From: an uncultured Streptococcus sp.
GTDB taxonomy: Bacteria; Bacillota; Bacilli; Lactobacillales; Streptococcaceae
NCBI GenBank assembly: GCA_934196125.1
Contig: CAKPVT010000006.1
Span: 1-54,679, forward strand
DNA: 54,679 nt
Direction: 5' to 3'
The position numbers were made by a program, and so were the translations under genes. Within the stretch, counting starts at the first letter, position 1. Each line of letters opens with the position of its first letter. This document shows positions 41,507 through 50,322 of this stretch, one piece after another. Under the pieces are notes generated by a model. That model was not told the DNA's origin and did no database searches. It worked only from the letters and a program-made list of their open reading frames with translations.

Positions 41507-42133
41507 ATGACAGAATTTTTATCAAAGTTTTCCTTCAAAGATGGTGAGTATTCGTATTTTAATCTTGAAGAAGCGGTTTCTTATTTATGGAGAAGATATC
41601 AAGAAAATCCCTTACACTATTCGTATATTACTTGAAAGTTTACTCAGAAAGTATGATGGTTTAGATGTTAAAAAAATCACATTAAAAATTTAGCAACTTA
41701 CAATCCTAAAAAAATAAGCGGAGAAGTTCCATTCAAACCAAGTCGTGTCATCTTACAGGATTTCACAGGAGTTCCTGTTGTTGTTGACCTTGCGTCAATG
41801 CGTGATGCCCTTGCTGCCCAAGTTGGCGGTATTGGAATTTCACCAGGTGCCAATATCAACTACTTGACAGGTCACGCTATTTTTGAAGCGACACACGGAA
41901 CTGCACCAGATATTGCTGGTAAAGATATTGCCAATCCATGTTCTGTTCTTTTGTCTGGTTGCATATTGTCTGCTTACGGTAAAGATTTAGATTGGCTTCA
42001 AACCACAAGTCAGACCGTTTTAGAAGATGATATTTTAGGACTTTGGGTTAAGAAAGGCAGTCATCGCTACTCTTTGGATAACTTAGGCAGTCTAACCATT
42101 ACTTACGATGACGTTTTGAGTGGTAGTAACTAA
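41507..42133 (+). pseudogene. Deletion chimera: aconitase N-terminus joined to isocitrate dehydrogenase C-terminus
   Basis: From ATG 41507 the frames give MTEFLSKFSFKDGEYSYFNL, then (frameshift near 41583) YGEDIKKIPYTIRILLESLL, then (frameshift near 41675) HIKNLATYNPKKISGEVPFK and FTGVPVVVDLASMRDA, all aconitase N-terminus. In the same frame, at about 41800, the sequence becomes LAAQVGGIGISPGANINYLT, then GHAIFEATHGTAPDIAGKDI and ANPCSVLLSGC, the C-terminal part of NADP-isocitrate dehydrogenase. The last roughly 55 residues (ILSAYGKDLDWLQTTSQTVL and on) are not recognised. In streptococci acn-citZ-icd is an operon, so one deletion would remove the acn end, all citZ and the icd start. Confidence 0.85.
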
Positions 42134-42209
42134 ACAATAGTCAATATTCCCCAGATGCTTGGGGTAATGTGACGGTTAAAACACAATAGGAAAATTGGTA
42201 GTTTTATTC

Positions 42210-42233
42210 AAAAGCTGAGAAATCGGCTTTTTT
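42210..42233 (+). terminator. Terminator after the acn/icd remnant
   Basis: AAAAGCTGA-gaaa-TCGGCTTTTTT with one G-T pair. A smaller hairpin CCCCA/TGGGG lies at about 42150. Confidence 0.8.
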
Positions 42234-42276
42234 GTTTTAATTTTGTTATAATGAGGGAAATAGAAAGAGGGAATTT

Positions 42277-43041
42277 ATGAGTGATGAAAATCTAATTTAT
42301 GATGGTATTGAGCATCAATTGTATCCAATGGTGGAAGGTGTCTTCCTTTCTGAGCTAGATGTTCGTTTGCGTGGGATTATCAAGCAAGAACATCCTGAAC
42401 TATCGGATAATGATTTTATCAGTAATAAAAATTTAACGCATTATCGGATGTTATTTTTGGATGAAATGATTGATAAAGCCAATCGTAAGAATGATTTTGT
42501 CCGAGAATCGGTTTACGATGTCGCTAAGGGAAAGAATTACACAGCATTGGACGTGCAAGACCAGTTGGATAAGAAAATTACCTTTGGTCAACGAATTGCT
42601 GATGATGTGGCACGCTTTGGTGGTTCATGGACGTTTATCATTTCATTTAGTGTTTTTATGGTAATTTGGATGGCGATAAATGTCATTAAGCCTTTTGGAA
42701 TTGCCTTTGATGAATATCCGTTTATTTTGCTAAATTTGGCATTATCGACAATTGCTGCAATCCAAGCTCCTTTGATTATGATGAGTCAAAATCGTGCATC
42801 AGATTATGACCGTTTGCAAGCAAAAAATGATTACAATGTCAACAAAGTTTCAGAAGAAGGCATTCGGCTATTGCATACAAAACTTGACCACTTGGTGCAA
42901 CAAGATCAATCAGATTTGTTAGAAATTCAAAAATTGCAAACAGAGATGTTGGCATCAATTACTGACCAAGTTGTTGAATTGCAAAAGCAAAATAAAGAAT
43001 TACTTGAGGAAATGAATGCATTAATACAAACGCAGAATTAA
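42277..43041 (+). CDS. DUF1003 membrane protein
   Basis: 254 residues. The DUF1003 core is clear: DDVARFGGSWTFIISFSVFM, the tandem membrane helices, FILLNLALSTIAAIQAPLIM and MMSQNRASDYDRLQAKNDYNVN. The soluble N-terminal part (about 110 residues) is acidic and the C-terminal 60 residues are a coiled coil. Function unknown. TG-T-TATAAT at about 42246 and agaaagaggg form its promoter and ribosome site. It appears intact between two broken genes. Confidence 0.88.
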   Translation: MSDENLIYDGIEHQLYPMVEGVFLSELDVRLRGIIKQEHPELSDNDFISNKNLTHYRMLFLDEMIDKANRKNDFVRESVYDVAKGKNYTALDVQDQLDKKITFGQRIADDVARFGGSWTFIISFSVFMVIWMAINVIKPFGIAFDEYPFILLNLALSTIAAIQAPLIMMSQNRASDYDRLQAKNDYNVNKVSEEGIRLLHTKLDHLVQQDQSDLLEIQKLQTEMLASITDQVVELQKQNKELLEEMNALIQTQN

Positions 43042-43049
43042 GGCAATTT

Positions 43050-43129
43050 TTTAGGAGAGGGTAGCATTGATTGGAAAAATCAAACTGATATTGGACGACT
43101 TTTAACTGTTTATCATGTGACATCAATTT
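43050..43129 (+). other. Short fragment of an unknown gene fused upstream of galE
   Basis: Behind taggagaggg an ATT-initiated frame reads IDWKNQTDIGRLLTVYHVTS then ILLSK and a stop at the galE junction. It looks like the beginning of some other coding sequence whose rest was deleted, but I do not recognise it. No ATG/GTG/TTG start is available. Confidence 0.35.
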
Positions 43130-43858
43130 TATTATCAAAATAATTTGACTGGGACATTGACGTTGCTTGAAGTGATGAAAAATCACCATGTCAATCATAT
43201 TGTTTTTAGCTCTAGTGCAACGGTTTATGGCATGAATAATGTGTCACCGTCGACTGAGGATTTACCAACTCCAGCTACAAATCCTTACGCTTATACGAAA
43301 GTAATGATTGAACAAATTTTGACTGATGTGGCTTATGCTGACAAAGACTTGTCTGTGAGTAATTTGCGTTATTTCAATCCTATCGGAGCACACGAAAGTG
43401 GCTTAATCGGTGAAGCGTCAAATGGCATTCCAAATAATTTAGTGCCATACATTAGCCAAGTGGTTGTCGGTAAATTAAAAGAATTAAGCGTTTTTGGTAA
43501 TGATTATGATACACCAGACGGAACTGGTATGCGTGATTACATTCATGTTGTTGATTTGGCAAAAGGTCATATTGCTGCGCTGAAGAAAAATCTTGCTAGC
43601 AAAGGAGTAGCGGTATATAATCTTGGAACAGGTCATGGTTACAGTGTCTTGGATTTGGTGAGGGCGCTCGAAGAAATCAATCATGTATCCGTTCCGTACG
43701 TTATCAAAGGTCGCCGCACTGGTGATATTGCTACTTGCTACGCAGACGCAAGCAAAGCCAAAGAAGAATTGGGCTGGACAGCACAAAAAACATTGCAAGA
43801 CATGATGCGTGATTCATGGAGATGGCAAAGGCAAAATCCAAATGGTTATCAAGCTTAA
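43130..43858 (+). pseudogene. galE: UDP-glucose 4-epimerase lacking its N-terminus
   Basis: The frame from about 43130 reads YYQNNLTGTLTLLEVMKNHH and continues without lesion to the end: FSSSATVYG, the catalytic YAYTKVMIEQ (Y-X3-K), LRYFNPIGAHESG, GTGMRDYIHVVDLAKGH and the C-terminus. About 95 N-terminal residues with the GXXGXXG NAD-binding loop are missing, so it cannot bind cofactor. The undamaged remainder suggests a recent deletion. Another galE may exist elsewhere. Confidence 0.88.
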
Positions 43859-44390
43859 CAATACTATTTTTGAGTAGGTGATAGAGACAGGGGCAAGCCT
43901 TATTGTTTATGCAGTTGTAATAAGAGCATACGCAGTGGTTTGGTTTCCCATGCACAATTGATTAGGTACTTTTTGACGCTTGCTTTGCAAGCTAGACTTC
44001 CAACCTCAAACAATTCTCAATTGTTTGAGCAATTAATCACTGCTGAGTGGCTTCTAATGCGTTGATAAATCAGCTTTTATACCCCTACTCAACTTGCGGG
44101 GGGTGAGTTATAGAGGTTTGGGGAACCTTTATAATCGGGAAATAAAACTTACGAAGTAAGTGTCAAAAACGGTCTAGGAATAGACCGTTTTAGGTCAGCA
44201 ACAAGAAATTAAGACTTGCTGAGAAATCAAGCTTCTGCGAAACTACTGATTCACTTTTTAATTTTTAGGCTCATGAATAAAGTCTCCGCTGGAGACTTTA
44301 TTTGTCTCACTCCCTAAATTTTTATGTGAAAAGTTTTTTCTAATCAATCTTTAGGCTGAATTTTGTTATAATAAAACTAGTAGATAAAAG
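43859..44390. other. Structured intergenic region between galE remnant and rapZ
   Basis: About 540 bp with no plausible gene but many inverted repeats: CTTGCTTTGCAAG, CAAACAATTCTCAATTGTTTG split across about 44007-44028, an ACTCA/TGAGT hairpin around a G-run at about 44085-44110, AAAACGGTCTA/TAGACCGTTTT (44166-44191), AGCAA/TTGCT (44197-44220), and a perfect 12-bp stem AATAAAGTCTCC/GGAGACTTTATT (44276-44302). It may be a decayed mobile element or a structured RNA. TGTTATAAT at about 44363 is the rapZ promoter. Confidence 0.5.
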
Positions 44391-44400
44391 GGGGACAATT

Positions 44401-45291
44401 ATGTCTGACAAAAGTATTAACTTAGTTATTGTAACTGGGATGAGTGGAGCTGGTAAAACGGTGGCAATTCAATCATTTGAAGATTTGGGGTATTTCACGA
44501 TTGATAATATGCCACCAGCTTTGGCACCAAAATTTATTGAGCTAATTGAACAATCTAGCGACAATAATCGTGTGGCACTCGTAGTCGACATGCGTAGTCG
44601 CCTCTTTTTCAATGAAATCAATTCTGTTCTTGATAAAATCGATGCCAATCCAAAAGTTGATTTTAAAATTTTATTCTTGGATGCGACAGATGGTGAATTG
44701 GTTGCTCGTTATAAAGAAACACGTCGTAGTCATCCATTGGCAGCTGATGGACGTATTTTAGATGGTATCAAACTTGAGCGTGAATTGTTAGCACCGCTGA
44801 AAAATTTGAGCCAAAATGTGGTTGATACAACAGAACTCACACCACGCCAACTCCGTAAAACCATTTCAGAGCAATTTTCAAGTGAGGAAAATCAAGCATC
44901 CTTCCGTATCGAAGTGATGAGTTTTGGTTTTAAGTATGGCTTGCCGCTTGATGCTGATTTGGTATTTGATGTGCGTTTCTTGCCGAATCCCTACTACAAA
45001 CCAGAACTCCGTGACCAAACAGGACTCGAACAAGAAGTCTATGATTACGTCATGAATCATGAAGAATCTGAAGATTTCTATCAACATTTGACAGGCTTGA
45101 TTAAACCAATTTTGCCAGGGTATCAAAAAGAAGGAAAATCTGTTTTGACGATTGCTATTGGTTGTACAGGTGGTCAACACCGTAGTGTCGCCTTTGCGCA
45201 CCGTTTGGCAGAAGAATTGAAAGAAAATTGGGCTGTCAATGAAAACCACCGTGATAAAAATCGTCGTAAGGAGACTGTGAATCGTTCATGA
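44401..45291 (+). CDS. rapZ: RNase adapter protein RapZ (YvcJ family)
   Basis: Nucleotide-binding regulator; in E. coli RapZ guides GlmZ decay by RNase E, in Bacillus YvcJ affects competence. 296 residues with Walker A GMSGAGKTVA at about 12-21, DTTELTPRQLR, the FGFKYGLPLDADLVFDVRFL signature and IGCTGGQHRSVAFA near the C-terminus. Ribosome site gggggac. First gene of the conserved rapZ-yvcK-whiA operon; its stop overlaps the yvcK start by 4 bp. Confidence 0.95.
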   Translation: MSDKSINLVIVTGMSGAGKTVAIQSFEDLGYFTIDNMPPALAPKFIELIEQSSDNNRVALVVDMRSRLFFNEINSVLDKIDANPKVDFKILFLDATDGELVARYKETRRSHPLAADGRILDGIKLERELLAPLKNLSQNVVDTTELTPRQLRKTISEQFSSEENQASFRIEVMSFGFKYGLPLDADLVFDVRFLPNPYYKPELRDQTGLEQEVYDYVMNHEESEDFYQHLTGLIKPILPGYQKEGKSVLTIAIGCTGGQHRSVAFAHRLAEELKENWAVNENHRDKNRRKETVNRS

Positions 45292-46265
45292 GAAAATCTA
45301 AAATTACCGTTATCGGTGGAGGAACGGGAATTCCCATTATTTTAAATAGCTTACGGCATGAAGAAGTTGACATCACAGCGATTGTGACGGTGGCTGATGA
45401 TGGTGGTAGTTCTGGAACTTTGCGTTCCGTAACGCAGCTAACACCTCCAGGCGACCTTCGTAACGTCCTTGTGGCGATGAGTGATATGCCGAAATTCTAC
45501 GAAAAAGTTTTTCAATATCGTTTCGCTGAAACTGATGGTGCTTTGGCAGGGCATCCACTTGGCAATTTGATTATTTCAGGCATTGCAGAAATGCAAGGTT
45601 CAACCTACAATGCCATGCAGTTGCTAACAAAATTTTTCTGTGCCACAGGAAAGATTTACCCAGCCAGTGACAATCCATTGACTTTGCATGCTGTTTTCAA
45701 AGACGGTCACGAAGTTATTGGCGAAAGCCATATTGCTGATTATAAAGGTATGATTGACCACGTTTATGTCACGAATACTTATAACAATGAAGAATCGACT
45801 GCTAGTCGAAAAGTTGTTGATGCGATTATGGATAGTGATATGATTGTTCTGGGACCTGGTTCGCTTTTCACCTCAATTCTGCCCAATCTTGTCATTCCAG
45901 AAATCAAGAAAGCCTTGCTTGAAACCCCAGCAGAAGTGGTTTACGTTTGTAACATCATGACTCAATATGGTGAGACTGAGCATTTTACTGACGCTGACCA
46001 TGTTGAAGTGCTCAATCGCCACCTTGGCAAAGATGTGATTGACACCGTTTTGGTCAATATCCAAGAAGTACCGCAAGATTACATGAATTCTAACGAATTT
46101 GATGAGTATTTGGTTCAAGTAGAACATGATTTTGCAGGACTTCATAAACAAGTTAAACGTGTGATTTCATCAGATTTCTTGCGTTTGGAGAATGGCGGAG
46201 CTTTTCACAATGGAGACTTTGTCGTTGAGGAATTAATGAATTTGGTGAGGATGAGGAAGCGATGA
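45288..46265 (+). CDS. yvcK: YvcK-family gluconeogenesis/cell-shape factor
   Basis: Rossmann-like UDP-sugar-binding protein (CofD-like fold) that in Bacillus supports cell-wall synthesis on gluconeogenic carbon. 325 residues; VIGGGTGIPIILNSLR at the N-terminus, VADDGGSSGTLR, PPGDLRNVLVAMS, and ALAGHPLGNLII are typical. ATGA overlap with rapZ and 4-bp overlap with whiA. Confidence 0.94.
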   Translation: MRKSKITVIGGGTGIPIILNSLRHEEVDITAIVTVADDGGSSGTLRSVTQLTPPGDLRNVLVAMSDMPKFYEKVFQYRFAETDGALAGHPLGNLIISGIAEMQGSTYNAMQLLTKFFCATGKIYPASDNPLTLHAVFKDGHEVIGESHIADYKGMIDHVYVTNTYNNEESTASRKVVDAIMDSDMIVLGPGSLFTSILPNLVIPEIKKALLETPAEVVYVCNIMTQYGETEHFTDADHVEVLNRHLGKDVIDTVLVNIQEVPQDYMNSNEFDEYLVQVEHDFAGLHKQVKRVISSDFLRLENGGAFHNGDFVVEELMNLVRMRKR

Positions 46266-47173
46266 GTTTTACAGTAAAAGTGAAAGAAGAGCTGCTCAAT
46301 TTATCGCGGTTTGATAAGAGCGAATTATCAGCAATCATTAAAATGTCTGGTAGCCTCGGTTTGACAGGAGACGGACTTACCTTGTCTATCACAATGGAAA
46401 ATGCTAAAATCGCTCGTCATATTTATGAATTGATTGAAAATCTTTACCATGTTCAGCCAGAAATTAAATACCACCAAAAGACAAATCTGCGTAAAAACCG
46501 TGTTTACAATGTTTTTGTGGCAGCAAACGTCAGAGAAATTTTGAATGACTTGCAGTTGGCGGATTCTTTCTTTGGCATTGAAATGGGAATTAACCCAACT
46601 ATTTTAGAAGATGATAATAAGGGATGCGCTTATTTGCGCGGCGCTTTTTTGGCGACTGGAACCATTCGTGACCCAGAATCTGGAAAATATCAGCTGGAAA
46701 TTTTCTCGGTTTATCAAGACCACGCCGAAGATTTGGCGAATTTGATGCGAAAATTTATCCTTGATGCCAAGGTCATCGAACATAAAAATGGTGCGGTAAC
46801 TTATTTGCAAAAAGCAGAAGACATCATGGATTTTCTTTTGGTTATTGGTGCTATGGAATGTAAAGATATTTTTGAAGAAATTAAGATTATGCGTGAGACA
46901 CGCAACGATGTCAATCGTGCTAATAATGCGGAGACGGCAAACATTGCCAAAACCGTGACAGCTAGCATGAAAACAATCAATAATATCATTAAAATCATGG
47001 ATACGGTTGGACTTGAAACCTTGCCAATTGAACTTCAACAAGTGGCTAAAATCCGTGTTGAAAATCCAGATTATTCCATTCAACAAATTGCTGATCATTT
47101 GGAAAGCACATTGACCAAGAGTGGTGTTAACCACAGATTACGTAAAATTAATAAAATTGCAGATGAATTATAG
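46262..47173 (+). CDS. whiA: DNA-binding protein WhiA
   Basis: Homing-endonuclease-like scaffold (LAGLIDADG fold without catalytic residues) plus C-terminal helix-turn-helix. In Firmicutes it affects cell division and chromosome segregation. 303 residues: MSFTVKVKEELLNLSR, GCAYLRGAFLATGTIRDPES, NRANNAETANIAKT and LTKSGVNHRLRKINKIAD. Last gene of the operon; no strong terminator is visible after it. Confidence 0.95.
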   Translation: MSFTVKVKEELLNLSRFDKSELSAIIKMSGSLGLTGDGLTLSITMENAKIARHIYELIENLYHVQPEIKYHQKTNLRKNRVYNVFVAANVREILNDLQLADSFFGIEMGINPTILEDDNKGCAYLRGAFLATGTIRDPESGKYQLEIFSVYQDHAEDLANLMRKFILDAKVIEHKNGAVTYLQKAEDIMDFLLVIGAMECKDIFEEIKIMRETRNDVNRANNAETANIAKTVTASMKTINNIIKIMDTVGLETLPIELQQVAKIRVENPDYSIQQIADHLESTLTKSGVNHRLRKINKIADEL

Positions 47174-47487
47174 AAAGTAAAAGGAAACATTCTATATAAA
47201 AAGTCAAGAGAGAATTCTAAAAAATAAAAAAACACCCTCACTGCGATAAACTTGAATGCAAGTTACTCAATCGTCTGGAGGATGCACTTGTTATTTTACT
47301 ATTTTTCGTCTAAAAGCTCAATTTTAGACATACAAAAAATCTTGCCCTTAAGCAAGTTTTAAAAAGTATCTGTTCGTTTAATATTGACTGAAAATATAGA
47401 TTTAGAGAAATACCAAGACTATTTTGACTATGCGTATAGTCACTCTAATAAATCACAAGCTAAAAATTTAAAACAATAAAAAAAATA
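47174..47487. other. Remnant-rich gap between whiA and the MFS pseudogene
   Basis: About 310 bp. It holds a hairpin GTCTAAAA/TTTTAGAC (about 47308-47329), CTTGCCCTTAAGCAAG at about 47342, and a short frame TENIDLEKYQDYFDYAYSHS ending in a stop near 47479, which looks like a fragment of a larger protein I cannot name. No intact gene. Confidence 0.5.
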
Positions 47488-48432
47488 AGTGAAGGACAGG
47501 TTCTCTATTTGAAGGGAAATTTGTGCTCAAAAATTTGGTTATCAGCGATTACTAATATTATCGCACCTCTTTTTATTAGTTGGTTTAGGGGCGTTAATGA
47601 ATGGAAAACTAGTCTTTGCTTTTCTAGCAGCCGTATTCATGGGCTTATCTGAATCATTATCTTCAGGAACATTAGTTTCCTTTAATTTTGATGTTTTAGC
47701 TAATGAAAAAGAGTATGCTAAATTCCTTAAAAATTCAAATATGATAAAGTATGTTTTTATTGCTTTGGTAACGATTATTTCGCCATTTTTACTAAAACAA
47801 AGTGTCCTATATCCATTAATATTATCCATTAGCTTTGTGATGATTAGCTTGATTTGTCTGTTGAAGCTGCCAAATAAAATCGTAAAATCAGATTCAAAGG
47901 AAGCTTCAGCATTATTGTTAGGAATTCGCTTAGCACCATGGCAGTTAATGATATTAGGGGGGAGTTTTACAACTCTTATTATGGTAAATAATTCTTATGC
48001 TAGCCTTTTATTGACAGACAAGGGAATTTCTTTAGATGTTTTAGGCATTATCTTGTTTTTTGTTTAATTTAGGAATGGCATTAGGAAGCTATTTAAAAAT
48101 TGAGTGGAAATATACTTTGGTTATCCCAATATTAGTCGTATTAATTTCCATGCAGACAGAAGTTCATCTGATAATCTTACTATTTTTATTGATTAGAATT
48201 TTAAATGCTAACTATAATAACCAATTGATGTTAAAAATGAATCAAACGATTAAGGAAAATCGTGCCGTATCTTGGTCTTTGTATAATTTTGCTATTTCAA
48301 TAAGTTTTATGTGAGCAGATTTTTTAGCAGGGCTTATTGCAGATCGATTTGGCTTATCAATGGTATATCGAGTTTTTGAACTATCTGCCACGTTTTATCT
48401 TATCTATTATTGCTGGAAAAAGTGTAAGTAAT
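47488..48432 (+). pseudogene. Decayed MFS transporter
   Basis: Readable pieces are SLFEG then EICAQKFGYQRLLILSHLF (the MFS motif-A region, with a shift or stop near 47510), then LVGLGALMNGKLVFAFLAAV in the frame of 47597-48067. A frameshift near 48062 leads into NLGMALGSYLKIEWKYTLVI, and a TGA at 48312-48314 interrupts SISFM from ADFLAGLIADRFGLSMVYRV, ending at 48432. The N-terminal helices are missing. At least three lesions. Substrate unknown. Confidence 0.82.
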
Positions 48433-48530
48433 CCTCGAACTCTCACTCCACATAAACATCCTATGAAACCATTGATTTCATAGGGGTTCTTTGTTTTTGC
48501 ATGAAAAAATATTTTTTGTGAGAAAAAAGC

Positions 48531-48558
48531 TTGCAAAAAACTTAAATTATGTTATACT
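48531..48558 (+). promoter_or_regulatory. adcA promoter
   Basis: TTGCAA at 48531-48536 and extended -10 TG-T-TATACT ending 48558, spacer about 16 bp. Confidence 0.65.
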
Positions 48559-48584
48559 TAACCGGTAAATTATTAACCGGTTAA
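48558..48584 (+). promoter_or_regulatory. AdcR operator pair
   Basis: TTAACCGGTTAA (48573-48584) is a perfect match to the zinc regulator AdcR site TTAACYRGTTAA. A second near-perfect copy TTAACCGGTAA (48558-48568) overlaps the end of the -10 box. Zn-bound AdcR should block initiation. Confidence 0.93.
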
Positions 48585-48597
48585 AAAAGGAGTTGTC

Positions 48598-50112
48598 ATG
48601 AAGAAGAAATTTCTTTTATTGATAAATTTAGTTGCACTTTTATTTGCTTGGCAAATCAGCCATATCAAGCAAGTTTCGGCAGATGACAAGATTGATGTTG
48701 TCACAACTTTCTATCCTGTTTATGAATTTACCAAAGCTGTTACGGGAGATACCGCAGATGTAACCATGTTGATCAAAGCAGGAACTGAACCACACGATTT
48801 TGAACCATCTACCAAAAATATTGCAACGATTTCAGACGCTGATGTTTTTGTCTATATGGACGATAGTATGGAAACATGGGTTGATAGCGTTGAAAAATCC
48901 ATTGATTTAGACAGTTTAACAGTTGTTAAATCAACAGGAGATATGCTATTAATGGCAGGAACAGCTGAGGAAGACAACGAAGATAGCGATGACGGTCATA
49001 CTCACGAATATGACCCACACGTTTGGCTCTCACCAAAACGCGCTATCACATTGGTTGAAAATATCCGTGACGCTTTTGTTGCAAAATATCCTGATAAAGC
49101 TGATACTTTCAATAGCAATGCAGCTGCTTACATTGAAAAACTAAATGATTTAGATGCCGAATACACAGAAGCATTGTCAAATGCTAAACAAACAAGCTTT
49201 GTCACACAGCACGCTGCTTTTGGTTATTTAGCACTTGATTACGGTTTGACACAAATTCCAATCACTGGTGTGTCAGCCGAATCAGAACCATCAGCAAAAC
49301 GTTTAGCAAGTTTGACAAAATATGTCAAAAAATACGATATTAAATACATTTACTTTGAAGAAAATGCGTCAAGTAAAGTTGCTTCAACTTTAGCAGATGA
49401 AGCAGGGGTCAAAACAGCGGTGCTAAATCCGATTGAAAGCTTAACAAGCAAACAAATCAAAGCTGGCGAAGATTATTTCTCAGTTATGGAAGAAAACTTG
49501 AAAGCTTTGCAATTGACAACAGATGTCGCTGGTAAGACTATCAAAGCTGAAACAGACACAACCAAGACTGTTCAAAATGGTTACTTCAAAGATAAAGATG
49601 TTATCGACCGTTCATTGAGCGATTGGTCTGGTAAATGGCAATCAGTTTACCCATATCTTCTTGACGGCACATTGGATCAAGTTTTGGAATACAAAGCTAA
49701 AGCTTCAAAAGGTGAAAAAACAGCCGAAGAATATAAGGAATACTACACAACAGGTTACAAGACAGACGTTGAACAAATCCATATCAGCGGTAAAAAGAAT
49801 ACCATTACATTTATTAAAAACGGTGAGAAATACAAGTTTACTTATAAATATGTAGGTTACAAGATTTTGACTTATGAAAAAGGTAACCGTGGTGTCCGTT
49901 ATTTGTTTGAAACAGATGATGAAAATGCTGGTGAATTCAAATACGTCCAATTTAGTGACCACAACATCACAACAACAGATGCCGAGCATTTCCACATTTT
50001 CTGGGGTGGAGAAAGCCAAGATGCGCTTCTTGAAGAAATGGATAACTGGCCAACCTATTATCCAACTAGCTTAACAGGTCAAGAAATCGCACAAGAAATT
50101 GTTGTCCACTAA
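48598..50112 (+). CDS. adcA: Zinc-binding protein AdcA with C-terminal ZinT domain
   Basis: Captures extracellular zinc for the AdcBC ABC importer. 504 residues: signal peptide (about 1-28, ending VSADD), cluster A-1 solute-binding domain with the first His in TEPHDFEPST, a short His/Asp-rich loop (EDSDDGHTHEYDPHVW), QHAAFGYLALDYG, and a ZinT domain from about residue 320 (NGYFKDKDVIDRSLSDWSGK) with HFHIFWGG near the end. There is no lipobox Cys, so it may be secreted or retained by an uncleaved signal. Ribosome site aaaggag; controlled by AdcR. Confidence 0.95.
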   Translation: MKKKFLLLINLVALLFAWQISHIKQVSADDKIDVVTTFYPVYEFTKAVTGDTADVTMLIKAGTEPHDFEPSTKNIATISDADVFVYMDDSMETWVDSVEKSIDLDSLTVVKSTGDMLLMAGTAEEDNEDSDDGHTHEYDPHVWLSPKRAITLVENIRDAFVAKYPDKADTFNSNAAAYIEKLNDLDAEYTEALSNAKQTSFVTQHAAFGYLALDYGLTQIPITGVSAESEPSAKRLASLTKYVKKYDIKYIYFEENASSKVASTLADEAGVKTAVLNPIESLTSKQIKAGEDYFSVMEENLKALQLTTDVAGKTIKAETDTTKTVQNGYFKDKDVIDRSLSDWSGKWQSVYPYLLDGTLDQVLEYKAKASKGEKTAEEYKEYYTTGYKTDVEQIHISGKKNTITFIKNGEKYKFTYKYVGYKILTYEKGNRGVRYLFETDDENAGEFKYVQFSDHNITTTDAEHFHIFWGGESQDALLEEMDNWPTYYPTSLTGQEIAQEIVVH

Positions 50113-50136
50113 AAACAACCTCATCAAAAATAGCTA

Positions 50137-50168
50137 AAAAATCTGAAACAAAACGTTTCAGATTTTTT
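50137..50168 (+). terminator. Terminator after adcA
   Basis: AAAAATCTGAAAC-aaaa-CGTTTCAGATTTTTT; about 12-bp stem. Confidence 0.9.
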
Positions 50169-50322
50169 GTTTGAAATATGATACCTGTTACCACTTTGTT
50201 GTTCTTCGTTAGTGAAAAAATATCTTATTCTAATAAAAAAATAAGGAACTTTCAGTAAAATGCTAAGCGTTATGTAAGCAAAGGGAAGTGATTTGGGAAA
50301 TATCAAAGAAGAGGTGCTGAAA

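Noticed and set aside
44090..44260. tmRNA, 6S or RNase P RNA in the gap before rapZ
   Set aside because: None of the conserved cores of these RNAs could be recognised.
46604..47134. 176-residue antisense ORF in whiA
   Set aside because: Composition is that of a reverse-complement shadow and it has no ribosome site.
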